DNA of 64,000 nucleotides. Source: Panonychus citri. Its lineage: Eukaryota; Arthropoda; Arachnida; Trombidiformes; Tetranychidae. Shown here in pieces: positions 1 through 11,112 of this stretch. The stretch spans positions 682,001 through 746,000 of the forward strand of contig NW_026515545.1 in the NCBI RefSeq assembly GCF_014898815.1. Direction: 5' to 3'. Each line of letters begins with the position of its first letter. Position 1 is the first letter of the stretch. The notes beneath the pieces are model-generated. The model searched no databases and had not been told where the DNA came from. It saw only the letters and a list, made by a program, of their open reading frames with translations. The position numbers were made by a program, and so were the translations under genes.

Positions 1-94
1 TATCTAAAATCTTTCATAAATAAATAAGAAAATAAGATTATGTTATTAATAATTTATTTCTCTGATTTTGTTAAGAGTTTAGTTGTAAAATTAC

Positions 95-530
95 CTGTAA
101 ATTTTGTAAAAGTTTATGTAAATTTGGTTCAAGTAAAACTAATGGATTGGTGATTCGAAGGATACTCGATGAATTATCAGTAGTCTTTTTTGCTGGATAA
201 TAAAATGACCGAGAAAAAAGTTTCAATAGTTGATCGAAATGATAACATAATTAAAGTGTTGGTAAAAATTAAACAAAACTCACTTAGTAAACACTTTACT
301 TTGTTAAGGTGATAAGATGTGAGGAAAGCCCATCTTGTACAAACTAAAATGTCAAATAAAATGTAGAGATTATTTCACTTGGATAAATTATAAATCATCG
401 AAAGAATTGACAATAAAAAAATTGAAAAAACTGATTGTTTACCTTTTGAACAATTTATGAAATCATCGAGACAATCAAAGTTTCCAAAAATGGTTAACAA
501 ACAATCATCAGGTAATTCATTTAGCAGCAT
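95..530 (-). CDS. F-box protein, N-terminal part (runs off left edge)
   Basis: Three exons read leftwards: 530-443, 343-284 and 192-95, with donor/acceptor motifs and phases that agree (88, 60 and 98 nt). The N-terminus carries a recognisable F-box: LNELPDDCLLTIF, then CSKVCTRW after the first intron. F-box proteins bind SKP1 and act as substrate-recognition subunits of SCF (cullin-RING) ubiquitin ligases. The ATG at 530-528 is the first in-frame start after an upstream stop. The substrate-binding part (leucine-rich repeats, WD40 or other) lies outside the window, so the subfamily cannot be named. A shorter second exon ending at 300 is possible, but it puts a stop in exon 3; the GTGAGT donor at 283 keeps the frame open. 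Confidence 0.6.
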
Positions 531-1373
531 GATTAGATCTTCATATTCTATGTTAATTGTTGAAGAAAAACAAAATATACAATAAACGCCAAATTAACTT
601 ATTAATTATAAATAATTAAAAACTCTTCTTTCACAAAAAAAAACAACAAATTAAATAAAATCAGCTGATCATTTGTAAACAAGGCCAAATGAGCGCGAGA
701 GACAAAATATCATTAACATGAGATGAAAATAATTATTTTCATCTGTGAGATCAATGTTAATTGTTTAATTGTATTTATGTACAAATAAAAAACCGTTGAG
801 TTGGTCTAACAAGTTAGTTATTAATACAACAATAATTTAAAGGGGCATGTCAACCCTCAAATCGACCTTCGTCAAACATAAAGTTAACAACTATTTTAAT
901 AGATAGAACATTTATTAATATAAAAACTCTCTGACTCTTTTCAAAAGTTCTGAAAAATCTCTTGATATTTATAGTGCGTGTAATCAGAAGTATAATGATC
1001 TAATTTGGGTGATCTAATGACATTTGGTTACGAAGTTATAAGCTCACAAAGTTATACTCATCGAATCAGATCACCCGCTGTAGCAGGTCAAGAAAAGTAG
1101 ATATCGAAAGAAGCTTTCGTCAGTTGCTAGATCATAATAAGAAATAAAATTGTACAAAAATCACGACGAAATTCTGCTTAGTTTATGCGTTTTAATCGAA
1201 AAATAAAAACAACTTAGATCACTGATTATGGCCTAACCAGAGATTTTTGTGTTCTGGTTTGAGACTTTTCCATAAGCCATTAATGAACAGTGGCCTCTCA
1301 AAGTTGGAAAAGTGATATATGATATGATGATATTCGGTTGTTATCCCCTGTATATTCTAGTTAATTAGTTTGA
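531..1373. other. AT-rich stretch, no gene seen
   Basis: Probable promoter side of the F-box gene on the left and 3' side of the small minus-strand gene model on the right. I see no open frame of note, no tRNA-like structure and no repeat array here. Confidence 0.4.
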
Positions 1374-1680
1374 TTAATCAGTTGGAATCAATGGAAACGT
1401 AGTTAACATTAAAAGTGCCTCTTCAATATATTCCAGAGGCTTCTGAATAAATATTTTTAGCATCGTTCGTAAACTTTCACATTTGAAAAAGGAAACGGAA
1501 TCAGTTGGAAACGTGGTTAGCAAGCGAATAACCTTCCCAATATATTCGTAAGTCATCTGAATAAGGATTAATATTGGTGAAACAAGATTAAATTCATGTT
1601 ACAATCTTTGATTGTGCTATTAATAGGAACATAAATAAAGTCGAAATCAATTGTTTGATTAGATCAGATTTCAATTTCAT
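1374..1680 (-). CDS. Possible small secreted protein, two exons
   Basis: Model: exon 1 1680-1603 (26 codons) and exon 2 1556-1374, separated by a 46-bp intron with a GTAACA donor and a TTATTCAG acceptor, phase 0, giving 86 residues. Exon 1 reads as a signal peptide: a lysine-containing start followed by a hydrophobic run (LISTLFMFLLIAQS). Exon 2 contains two diverged copies of a unit including LTTFP, aligned in the same frame with an in-frame six-base length difference, which argues for past coding function. No family recognised. It could also be a chance open frame or a decayed gene. Confidence 0.3.
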
Positions 1681-2140
1681 TTTGATGTTCCTCATTATTA
1701 TCGACTTGTCTTGACCATTTAAAAGATGGACGTCAAAATCGGCCAAAATCAATGAGTGAAAATGGTGGATGAAAACGCAAAAGTTTATCCGCAAGTTTCA
1801 TAGTAAACGAAAGTCCTAAAGGGTATGTTATTTAAAAAGTTTCGAGATAAGAAAGTAACAGGTAAAAGGTCAGATTATCTTTTTTTCTTACCCTTTGCCT
1901 TTGTTATTTGAACTACACACCCTTTGATTTTGATTCAGAGAGAATAATAAATGTACACATTTACCTACCGATCGGCGGAATTAGATCGAAAATTTTATTT
2001 ATAATTTTCAAGCAATCAGCTCTCAAAAGTGGAAATGGTTAATTGCTGCGCCTGTACTCAAGAAAATTCTGTATGACACTTTTAGTCAAAAGCGTAGCCA
2101 AAAATAAAGGTTGTTTCGGTTAAAAACCTACCTTAAGGTC

Positions 2141-2274
2141 GAGAGAAAGTTTTTTTATATTTTACCTGTTGGTTGATGATAAAGATGATGAAGAAATACC
2201 CAAACATGATGAAGGTGAAGATATCATCATCTTTATCATCAACCAACAGGTAAAATATAAAAAAACTTTCTCTC
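2141..2274. repeat. Perfect 51-bp inverted repeat (foldback)
   Basis: Left arm 2141-2191 and right arm 2224-2274 are exact reverse complements over 51 bp, with a 32-bp spacer at 2192-2223. Identity stops abruptly at both ends of each arm. The arms contain a splice-donor-like CAACAGGTAAAA. A perfect arm of this length in AT-rich DNA implies a recent event such as template switching or inverted duplication, a hairpin-forming element, or an assembly fold-back. Confidence 0.9.
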
Positions 2275-2370
2275 AAATGCTAGTTCGAATTCAGTATATG
2301 CGTGTTCATCTATCTGTCATGGATCATTTCAATTGTTTATAAAGTGGTCTTCTTTATTTTAAGCCAATTC

Positions 2371-2556
2371 ATGGGAGACTCCGATGAATTAAGATCCATC
2401 GTTCCCGGAAGTGACAATCGTACAGAGGATGTGAAAAGATGGGATTTGGTACAAAATTCAAACGATGCTCCATTTAGGGTTTTCACACACGTGGTTCCTA
2501 TTGTGGACAGCACTTGTAGTCTTCCATTGCAAGTGATTCCTGAAATGTTTCACTAA
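2371..2556 (+). CDS. Uncharacterised short open frame
   Basis: A 61-residue frame from ATG 2371, starting MGDSDELRSIVPG, open further upstream without an ATG. Its base composition is richer in G and C than the surrounding DNA, which is unlike local intergenic sequence. No motif or family recognised. It sits between the foldback and MINDY and could be a single exon of an unfinished model, a remnant of a mobile element, or chance. Confidence 0.2.
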   Translation: MGDSDELRSIVPGSDNRTEDVKRWDLVQNSNDAPFRVFTHVVPIVDSTCSLPLQVIPEMFH

Positions 2557-2955
2557 ATTGTGATATGATGATCAGCCCACCAAACCAGAATTAAATTAGT
2601 GTTTTAATAATCAGTTTCCTAAAGGGACAATTTTAAATTCGTTAGTCGAATGAACTTTTTCATTTGTGGCTCCATCTGTTGTTACTTTTTGGAAAATTTT
2701 CTTTTGCTCTTAAAATAGACTTGGTGAGCTATTCTCAGAGCTGAATTCTTGTTTATATTCATTTTTCATGACAAATATTTTCTCTTTCTTTTCTCTCTTT
2801 AAATGTAAAAAAAAATTAGGTTTTGTTTTTGTTTTCTCTCTGTATTTAATGTCCAATGTTTGCAATTTTATTTTGTCACTTTGATTAGTAATTAATGCTG
2901 TTAATTGGTCCAAGTTGATTTTATTGATGTCCAAAAACAACAAGGTAACATCAAC

Positions 2956-5900
2956 ATGTCATCATCACAGTTAATTAGTGAATCAAGTGACCAATCGTCA
3001 CCATCTTTACCTGTATCAGGGTTACCGCTATCAACACCCCAACCACCGTCATCATCTTTATTACCTTCTACATCATCACCACCTTTTCAAACACCAGTTT
3101 TACCATTTTCACCAGTAAAACAATCACAATTACCTGAGATGTTAGTTGATACTCTAGTCTCGGAATGTCAGCAACCAGAAATATTAACAGAAACTGAATT
3201 ACAGTTATCCTCAGGTATCACGCCCGATCTGGAAAATACATTGATTGAAGAAGAGGTAAAAGATACAGATTTAGAGAGAGAATCCTTGGAAACTAATTTA
3301 TCAGTAAACTCTACAATAAATGAATCCTTAATTGATTCTAAACATAATGTTGAACCTAAGGGCAAGTTAGAAGAAGAGAAACCGTTAGAATTTTCATCTC
3401 CAGGTGAACCAGAACCAGTCGAAGAACCAGTTAAGGAATCGATACAAGAAAACACCTTAGAACCAGAATTACCAGAGGAAAAGCTGCAAGTTCCAAGCTC
3501 TGGGTTACAACCTATTTTCGAACCAATGGAAATTTGTGAATATGAGTCAAACACCATAACTCAATTACCACAATCACAATCAACTCAATCTCAACCCTCA
3601 TATCACTTGAAATGGGTCAAATTGAAAGGAAACAAATATCCAATAGTCACACAGAATGAGAATGGTCCATGTCCATTAATAGCTATTATCAATGTTCTCC
3701 TTGTGAAAGGACGCTTACGATTACCCTCGATGATGGAAGTGATCACAGCAAATCAACTGATCGAATATCTTGGTGATTGTATATTGGAAAATATTCCCAA
3801 AGGCTTAAAAGAAGAAGATCAACTTAATTACGAGCAAAATATGCATGATGCAATCGCCATTCTACCTAAATTACAAACTGGATTAGACGTAAATGTCCGG
3901 TTTACTGGAGTTTCCGATTTTGAGTATACACCCGAACTCATCTTTTTTGACCTTCTACACATTCCACTTTATCATGGTTGGCTTGTTGATCCAAATGATA
4001 TCGAAACAGTGACTTCCATTGGTAATTTAAGTTACAATCAATTGGTTGACAAAATAATCACTCATAAAACATCAACTCGTCCCGAGTTGGCTTTTGAAGG
4101 TAAGTCAAATTAGATTAATCGTAATTGTTTTAATACAATGAGTCAGTCTATTAATTTAATTGTGTTAACCGTTTTACTAGTTTTACTAATTTAATGTTCA
4201 TTAATAGTAATTTCATCCCACACATCAGAAAACAAACTCTTCCAGACTGACATTGTAAATGAGCGGAAACAATTCGTAGGAGTTTACATAGTTTACATTG
4301 GCAGTTCTCTTTATATTTTGATTAATCAATTTTATTCAGACATTTCTATCGATATTTACACACTAAAATCTAATTAAATCAAAATGAAAGAAATCATTTA
4401 ATGAGAAATCAGATGAAACAAGGAAAGAGATTCCCATCAATTCAATATCCTTTTTGCTTTTCAACATAACACAATTTCCTCGCCAATCAGAGTTGATTGT
4501 TAATTCAATTATCGATCATCTCAAAGTGAAAAAAAACAACAATTTTCTCTTAATCAATTGTCCTTTTCGGTCGTTTTTTTGGTGTTCTCTTTCATCGCCA
4601 AACAATTAACTCTTCAGTACAATTTAATACAATTGCTATTGTTAATTCTAATACATTTTTTTGGTTTTTTTACGCTTTTTGATTGTAGCTTTGGTTGTGG
4701 AACACTTTTTGGAAAGAACAGCATCACAATTAACTTACCATGGATTATCCCAATTAAATTCAACCCTGAAAGACGGTGAACTCAGTGTTCTATTTCGTAA
4801 CAATCATTTCATTACCCTGTTAAAATCTAAGGTATTTAAGAGTTTTAATTACAAGTAATTTCAATTGTTTCCAATTTCGCAACTAATCCAGTCTTTTTTT
4901 TCCTTCCATATTTGATTTCTCGTCTCTTAATATTGTTTACATCAGGATCAATTGTATCAATTAGTTACTGATCAAGGTTTTCTTACGGAATCAAGAGTTG
5001 TTTGGGAGACACTTAACAACATTGAGAATGATGGATTATTCGTCGATGGTGATTTTATTCCGGTCCCTCCGAAATCTTCATTAACTGCTGAGGATCAGCA
5101 GGTTCAAGTTGATCAAGATTATCTAATTGCTCTGAGTCTCCAAGAGGAACAAAAAAAAGAATTTGAGAAAGAAAAAGAATGGGAAACATATAAAAGCGAA
5201 AATGGATTAAACGAGCTTAGTGATGAGGAATTCGCCCGAAAATTACAAGAAGAAGAGAGCCGTAAAGCAGGACAATTAACTAATTACCAGTGAGTTGTTA
5301 TTAACATTTGCACGATTTTATCAACTCACTCAAGTTCATCTACATCGGCAATTTAATTAGCGAAAATGTAATCATTTTTAATTGCACCTTACAGTTTCCC
5401 TCCTCCCGATTAGCTTAATTGTTTTTCTCACTTTTCTAAATTGTCAATTTGCTATTTTTATGCTTATTTATCAATCTTAATTACTAATCATTTTTACTCC
5501 ATCTTTGTTTGTTAACCAATAGAGGAGATAACGAGAATGGACAATCATCTCAGGTAAGTCTCGATCACTTCAACACAATAATAATTGTCACATTTAATTG
5601 TTACATTAATTCTAAATATTAATTGATTATTTCTCTATTTCTCCTTCAACAGAACGAACCGAATCAACATAATCAAAGCCATAACAATGAGCAATCAAGG
5701 GATAACTTCAGATCTCCTGGATCTGGAAATAAAAGAAGTCACAGTTTACCACCAAGAAAAAATAGTAACAAACCCGATGATAAATCAAATACAAAGGTAA
5801 TTAATGACTAATCGATAGATCATTAAGTTTACCAACTAATTAATCATCGGAAAATATTCTCGTTCTAGTGTTCGATGATGTGACAAAGTTAACAACTAAA

Positions 5901-6068
5901 ACCATATATACAATTTATTGAGACAATTAATAAGGTATCAGATTATATCTTTCTTACCTGATATTTACCATGAATACAGAAAATTTCAATTCTATTTGAT
6001 TTCTAATGTTAATTTTTTTCTTCTCATTTTATCCTCAGAATGATATCAACAATACATGTAACACGTGA
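2956..6068 (+). CDS. MINDY1/2-like: MINDY-family lysine-48 deubiquitinase (FAM63)
   Basis: Six exons: 2956-4099, 4689-4831, 4946-5289, 5523-5553, 5653-5796 and 6039-6068, giving 611 residues. MINDY enzymes are cysteine proteases that trim K48-linked polyubiquitin. The catalytic site is visible: Q233 and C239 in QNENGPCPL and H421 in FRNNHF, the latter after the first intron. The family signature LTYHGL lies in exon 2. Exon 3 carries ubiquitin-binding helices: a UIM-like DYLIALSLQEEQ and a second EEFARKLQEEE. The first ~215 residues are Ser/Pro/Glu-rich and look disordered. The ATG at 2956 is preferred because the upstream open frame has no ATG. The last exons encode a basic, low-complexity tail. 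The MINDY-1 versus MINDY-2 subtype cannot be decided here. Confidence 0.92.
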
Positions 6069-6907
6069 ACATTACGATCGCGTGTTTGATTATATTTCTT
6101 GCTTATTGTCAACTAATCGACTAACTTCTTGTCACCAATAACAACTAAAGAAAACAATTTTCTAACCAACGGAAGAAACAAGACCAACAAATTAAATCTT
6201 GATCGATTGATCGACGACAATTTAAAGATAAATTCACGTTAATTAAACACGAAAATGGATTAAAGAAGCTTTTAAAATCATTAAAGAGGAAAAGTGACCA
6301 ACTCTTGCTCAAAAGAAACCAACAATTTGAATAACTATTGTAATCTAAACTATTCCCTGGTAAATCAATCGGTGAAATAATAATTTTAATTGCAAGTTAA
6401 TCAACACGATTAACTGCATGTGCCTTAATTTATAAAATTAGGGATTAATGATAAATCCAATCTATTGGCTCGTTGACGTTCAAATTTGGTTAATTGTCTT
6501 TGGTTGTATCAAACTAGCAAATGGATTTATCAATAATTAATGTTTTTTTCAAAATTTTTCGTTCAACACCGCAAATGGAAATGTTATGATTACAATTATT
6601 TAAATGGATCACAATTATTAACCACAATTAGTGTTGTTATCAATTGAAGATTGAATTATGATCAATAACCACTAGAAAATTGGTTAATCAAACATGATGA
6701 TTGTATAATTTTGGAAAACAATTGTGCCTTTAATCTTAAACTTTTTTCTTTTCCTCTGTTCAACTATTTTCAATTCTAATTAGAACAAAATTAATTAAAT
6801 TCTGATGAAATAATTAAATTGTTTCATTTGATTTCAAACCAATGGTTTAATTTTTATTTCATTTTCAATCAAAATAGAGAAAAAAAATTACAAATTAATC
6901 GGCCTGA
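6069..6907. other. 3' region of MINDY, AT-rich
   Basis: Presumed MINDY 3' UTR followed by the 3' side of the small minus-strand peptide gene, whose likely poly(A) signal (AATAAA on the minus strand) is near 6850. No other gene seen. Confidence 0.4.
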
Positions 6908-7218
6908 TTATGGATAATTCCAATCAACACCAACATGACCTAATAGTAGATTTCAATTAGAATGATTATTATTAATAGTTAATTGAGTGAATAAGAAATT
7001 AACTCACCGAATTGAATGAATCTCATGAACTTTTTTCCTCGACCAGGTAAACGGGTAAGAAACTCAATTGGAGTTCGAGAATTTTTTTCGTAAATCAATT
7101 CCTCTGGCTTACCAATATCAACCAGAATTGAAGCTTTATTTGGATCACAATTAACAAATTCACTTGTATCACAATTTAAAATCAAACAAATTAGCAAATA
7201 AAGTAGAAAACTTTTCAT
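6908..7218 (-). CDS. Short secreted peptide precursor, two exons
   Basis: Exon 1 7218-7008 (GTGAGT donor) and exon 2 6939-6908, with an acceptor ending TATTAG, encode about 80 residues. The N-terminus is a classical signal peptide (MKSFLLYLLICLILNC). The rest is short, with basic sites typical of propeptide processing: GRGKK precedes a C-terminal segment FMRFIQFG that continues after the splice to a Tyr-Pro end. A poly(A) signal follows on the minus strand near 6850. This is the architecture of a neuropeptide or other secreted peptide precursor, but I recognise no known arthropod peptide family and there is no clear amidation site if exon 2 is right. Exon 1 is well supported; exon 2 is inferred from phase and splice motif only. 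Confidence 0.5.
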
Positions 7219-8300
7219 TTTGATTGAAGATACAACCTGTTAACAATTAAGTATTCAATGAATTAAAATCTTAAAACTTTAGTCAAGCCCAATTTGAATT
7301 TGTCCACTAATTTAATGGCTTCATTGATCTTCATTATTAAAGTTTGGTCATGGATTAACACTTAATTAGGTTGGAAGGCTAATTATTTTGCCTGCAATTG
7401 ATTGAAATTAAAAATCAATCAGTTCATCATCGTGACAATTTATCGATAGTTACAGCTGAGCTTTTTAAGGATTGAGGGTTAATTATAGCAATTAGTTGAT
7501 GAAAGTTAGTTACAGTTTAAACAATTACGCAAAATTAATTAGGGATAAGCAATCGAATATCTAATTGTTTCTATCAATGAGATCGAAACCATTTTTAGAA
7601 ATTATGTTCAAGCGATTTGGTGGGTTAGGTTTTGTCGAATCATGTAGATGATATTTTCTTTGTTGACTTCTGGTAAACCATAGTAAAGATAAATGTAGAA
7701 TTACAAGTTCTCTTTCAATTGATGATTAGTTCATTGAGAAATAGAGAATTTCTGAGGGAAAAGGTCAAATGTCATAATCAACTCATGTGTTTTTTCAGCT
7801 GGTCTTTGACAAAACACATCGAACCTCATGAAATTTACCTCGACCTCGCAAATATATCATCTCTCTACCAGTAGTCTCGTATATTGTAGAGTTGATTAGA
7901 AACTTGAACAAACAAAACAATCATCAAGTTAAGCAAACAATTAGATGATGATGCTGATACTATGATGGCGTCGATAATGATTACAATTTGATTCTCATCT
8001 CAACTGGATACAAATTTTACAACAGCAACAAATAAATCAATGAGAAAATTGAATCACAAATTAGTATAAAGTTAATTGATTCGTTAATTTTTCCTTTTAC
8101 AATATTAATAATAAGATTTTATCATCTGATAATTATAAATACTGTTCAATCAAATCAATCAATTGTTGCAATGAATCCATAGGACAATAGATCTGATCAA
8201 ACGTTTATATACAAATCAATTGAGTCTTTGAAGAGCTTTTCCTTTATTTAATTGATTTCTCATCATCATCATCATTCATCATATTATCTGTTAATTCAAA
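7219..8300. other. Intergenic, divergent promoters
   Basis: Upstream regions of the minus-strand peptide gene and of fucosidase 1. A TATA-like element lies at 8206-8211. No other gene-like signal seen. Confidence 0.4.
8206..8211 (+). promoter_or_regulatory. TATA-like box of fucosidase 1
   Basis: TATATA, 95 bp upstream of the ATG at 8301; this would place transcription start near 8235-8240. Inferred from sequence and position only. Confidence 0.4.
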
Positions 8301-10145
8301 ATGGACATGAAATATTATTTCCTATTGATAAGTGTATTTTTAAGCCATCTGATTGTCCAGTCGGAAAATTTTCCAAGGCGATATAAACCAACATGGGAAT
8401 CAATTGATTCACGGCCACTTCCCGAATGGTATGACAACGCAAAGGTCGGTATTTTCATCCATTGGGGTGTTTTCTCGGTTCCCGCTCGACAAAGCGAATG
8501 GTTCTGGTGGGACTGGAAGGGTCTAAACAATCAGAATCTAATCGATTACATGGTTCATAATTTCAAGCCCAATTTTACGTACGCTGAATTTGCACCAATG
8601 TTTACAGCTCGACATTATAATCCAGACCATTGGACATCAGTGTTCAAACACTCTGGTGCCAGATACGTTGTAATGACCAGTAAACATCACGAAGGTTTTA
8701 CCCTTTGGCCTTCCAAAACTTCATGGAACTGGAATGCAATGGACGTTGGACCAAAAAGGGATCTAGTTGGTAAGACAATTAAACTTTAATTGTATATATA
8801 AAATTACAATAGTATCACTCGATCGCTTGATCAATTGTTACGTGTGAATGAAAGTTGCACCAACTTTTATGAGAAATATTATTTACATTGAAAAGGGTTA
8901 ATCACATAAATTGTTTTCTATGTAAATGTTACAAAACTTTTCGTTGAATATTCAATTAGGTGAATTGGCAACAGCTATAAGGAAAACTGATCTACGATTT
9001 GGCCTTTACCATTCGCTATATGAGTGGTTCAATCCTCTATTCCTAGCAGATCAAGCAAATAATTTCACCACTCAAGCATTTGTCCATGTAAGTTTGTGAT
9101 CTATTTGATTATCTATCATCTTCTAATCAATATTCTTGATGAACCCTTAGGCTAAAACTATTCCTGAACTTTACGATATCGTGAACACGTATAGACCTGA
9201 GATAATTTGGTCTGACGGTGATTGGAATGCAACTGATGATTACTGGACATCAAGGGATTGGATCACTTGGCTTTACAATGAAAGGTAATTTGATTGTTAT
9301 TCAACGATTTGATTTCTAATATAAATACTTTGATTTTGGTTCCATTAAAGCCCAGTCAGAGATACTGTTGTTACAAATGATCGTTGGGGATCTGGAGTCA
9401 TGTGTAATCATGGAGGTTTTCTTACCTGTCAAGATCGCTATCAACCTGGAACTTTGCAAACTCGTAAATGGGAAAGCACGATGACCATTGATCGCCACTC
9501 ATGGGGATATGTGAGAACTTCAACTGCCGCCGATTATTTAACTTACAAGGAAATAATAACATCTCTTGTTAAAACAGTTAGGCAAGTTAATTAGTGATCA
9601 ATGGTCATTTATAAATGTATTTATAATGATATTAATTTACAGTTATGGTGGTAATCTATTGATCAACATTGGTCCAACCGCTGAGGGGACATTACCACCG
9701 ATCATGGAGGAGAGATTAAGACAAATGGGAGCTTGGTTAAAGGTCAATGGTGAGGCAATTTATCACACTCAACCTTGGGTCTATCAAAATGATTCTTTAA
9801 CTAGAGATGTTTAGTAAGTAACTTTAGAGCCAATCTTCAATTACTTCCAGCTAATTGTTTGTATTTTTCTCCTTCTCAATTTCAATCAGCTACACTGAGC
9901 CGAAATACTCTGACGATCAAACTGTTTTCGCCATATTTTTGGAATGGCCGATAACCAATCGCTTAGAACTTGGATCAGTAAATGGAAACCTGAACAAAAC
10001 CCAAGTCTCTTTCATTGGACCGGACGGAACATTGGCCCCGCTCGTATGGACGAAACGTGGATCTCATATAATTGTCCATTTGAATCCAGTCATTTCAGAT
10101 TTTTGGGGCTGGGTTATTGTATTAACTCACGTTAATCCACTCTAA
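8301..10145 (+). CDS. FUCA1-like: Alpha-L-fucosidase, GH29 (copy 1, intact)
   Basis: Six exons: 8301-8769, 8960-9087, 9151-9284, 9351-9581, 9643-9813 and 9890-10145; 462 residues. It hydrolyses terminal alpha-L-fucose from glycoconjugates, probably in lysosomes or secreted, since the protein starts with a signal peptide. GH29 landmarks: IFIHWGVFSVPA, TSKHHEGFTLWPS, and the nucleophile Asp221 in WSDGDW. The last two exons form the C-terminal beta-sandwich. Length is usual for the family. Intron 4 has a GC donor (AG|GCAAGT at 9582) instead of GT; the neighbouring copy has GT at the same place. A poly(A) signal AATAAA follows near 10190. About 970 bp downstream is a tandem paralogue with the same exon structure. 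Confidence 0.95.
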
Positions 10146-11112
10146 TTAACCCAACAATCAATTTGTTAGAATCATTGGTGATTCAATCAAATAAACAACA
10201 TTATTATTGGAACAGAAAACTATCAAGTAAACACTAATTAGCGGATAAATAATGAAAAATACTCAAATAAACATCAATGAAAACTTTTTCTTTCAGGACC
10301 AACGAAACTAATTAAACACCTTTATATGATTAACTGATTTGCATAAACCAATAATATATTTTCAAAGTTAATTAATTGTTTAACAATAACAACTTAACAT
10401 CATCAACATCATCAGTTGATCATCTTTATCACCTGAGTAAATTACTCACTAATTGAGGTAACTGATTGAAAGTGTAAATAACAAATATAATTGACATTTT
10501 AAAACAATCAAATTAATCAATTGTATTTGGTTAAAACGCTTAATTAACAGTTTGTGTCCTTTTAACCTTTCCAATTTGATTAATTAATTTACTCTAAAAT
10601 AGTGTCAATGAATTTTAGAATCAACTTCATTTTCAATAGCTGGAAAGTTCTGATGATCAAGTAATCAATTATCTTAATTACAAACTAATTACAAACTAAT
10701 AGAATACTCTACTTGAATAGTTAATATCTAATCTAACAATCAAGCAAACAACAATTAACAATGTCTTTGAACTGCAATGATTATCAACTGATTTCTTAGT
10801 TGATCTTTTCAACTTGGCAATGATTATTGTCTTTAAAGAGTCAACGTTAATCTAATCATAAATTGGCAATAGAAGTCAAAACAACAACAATTAAGTAAAT
10901 TAAACAAAGACTTCATTAATTGTTATCAATACGACAAAACTGAAAATCAGTATCACATCATTATGATTTTAATATCAACCAATCAAACTGAAAACAATTA
11001 ACAATATACAGAGAAAAATGATAGTTTTTAGCAATCAAATGCTACAAATTTGATATAAAATTAAATCAAACTTGTTATTTACTCTTATTAATTTGTTAAT
11101 CGAGGTTTAATT
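10146..11112. other. Spacer between the two fucosidase copies
   Basis: AT-rich 3' UTR and promoter DNA. TATAAAA at 11054-11060 is a plausible TATA box for copy 2, 53 bp upstream of its ATG. No gene or repeat recognised. Confidence 0.4.

Noticed and set aside
3168..3557. 129-codon minus-strand open frame
   Set aside because: Lies opposite MINDY exon 1; a shadow of its Ser/Glu/Pro-rich codons.
9316..9498. Minus-strand frame over fucosidase exon 4
   Set aside because: Antisense shadow of a conserved GH29 exon.
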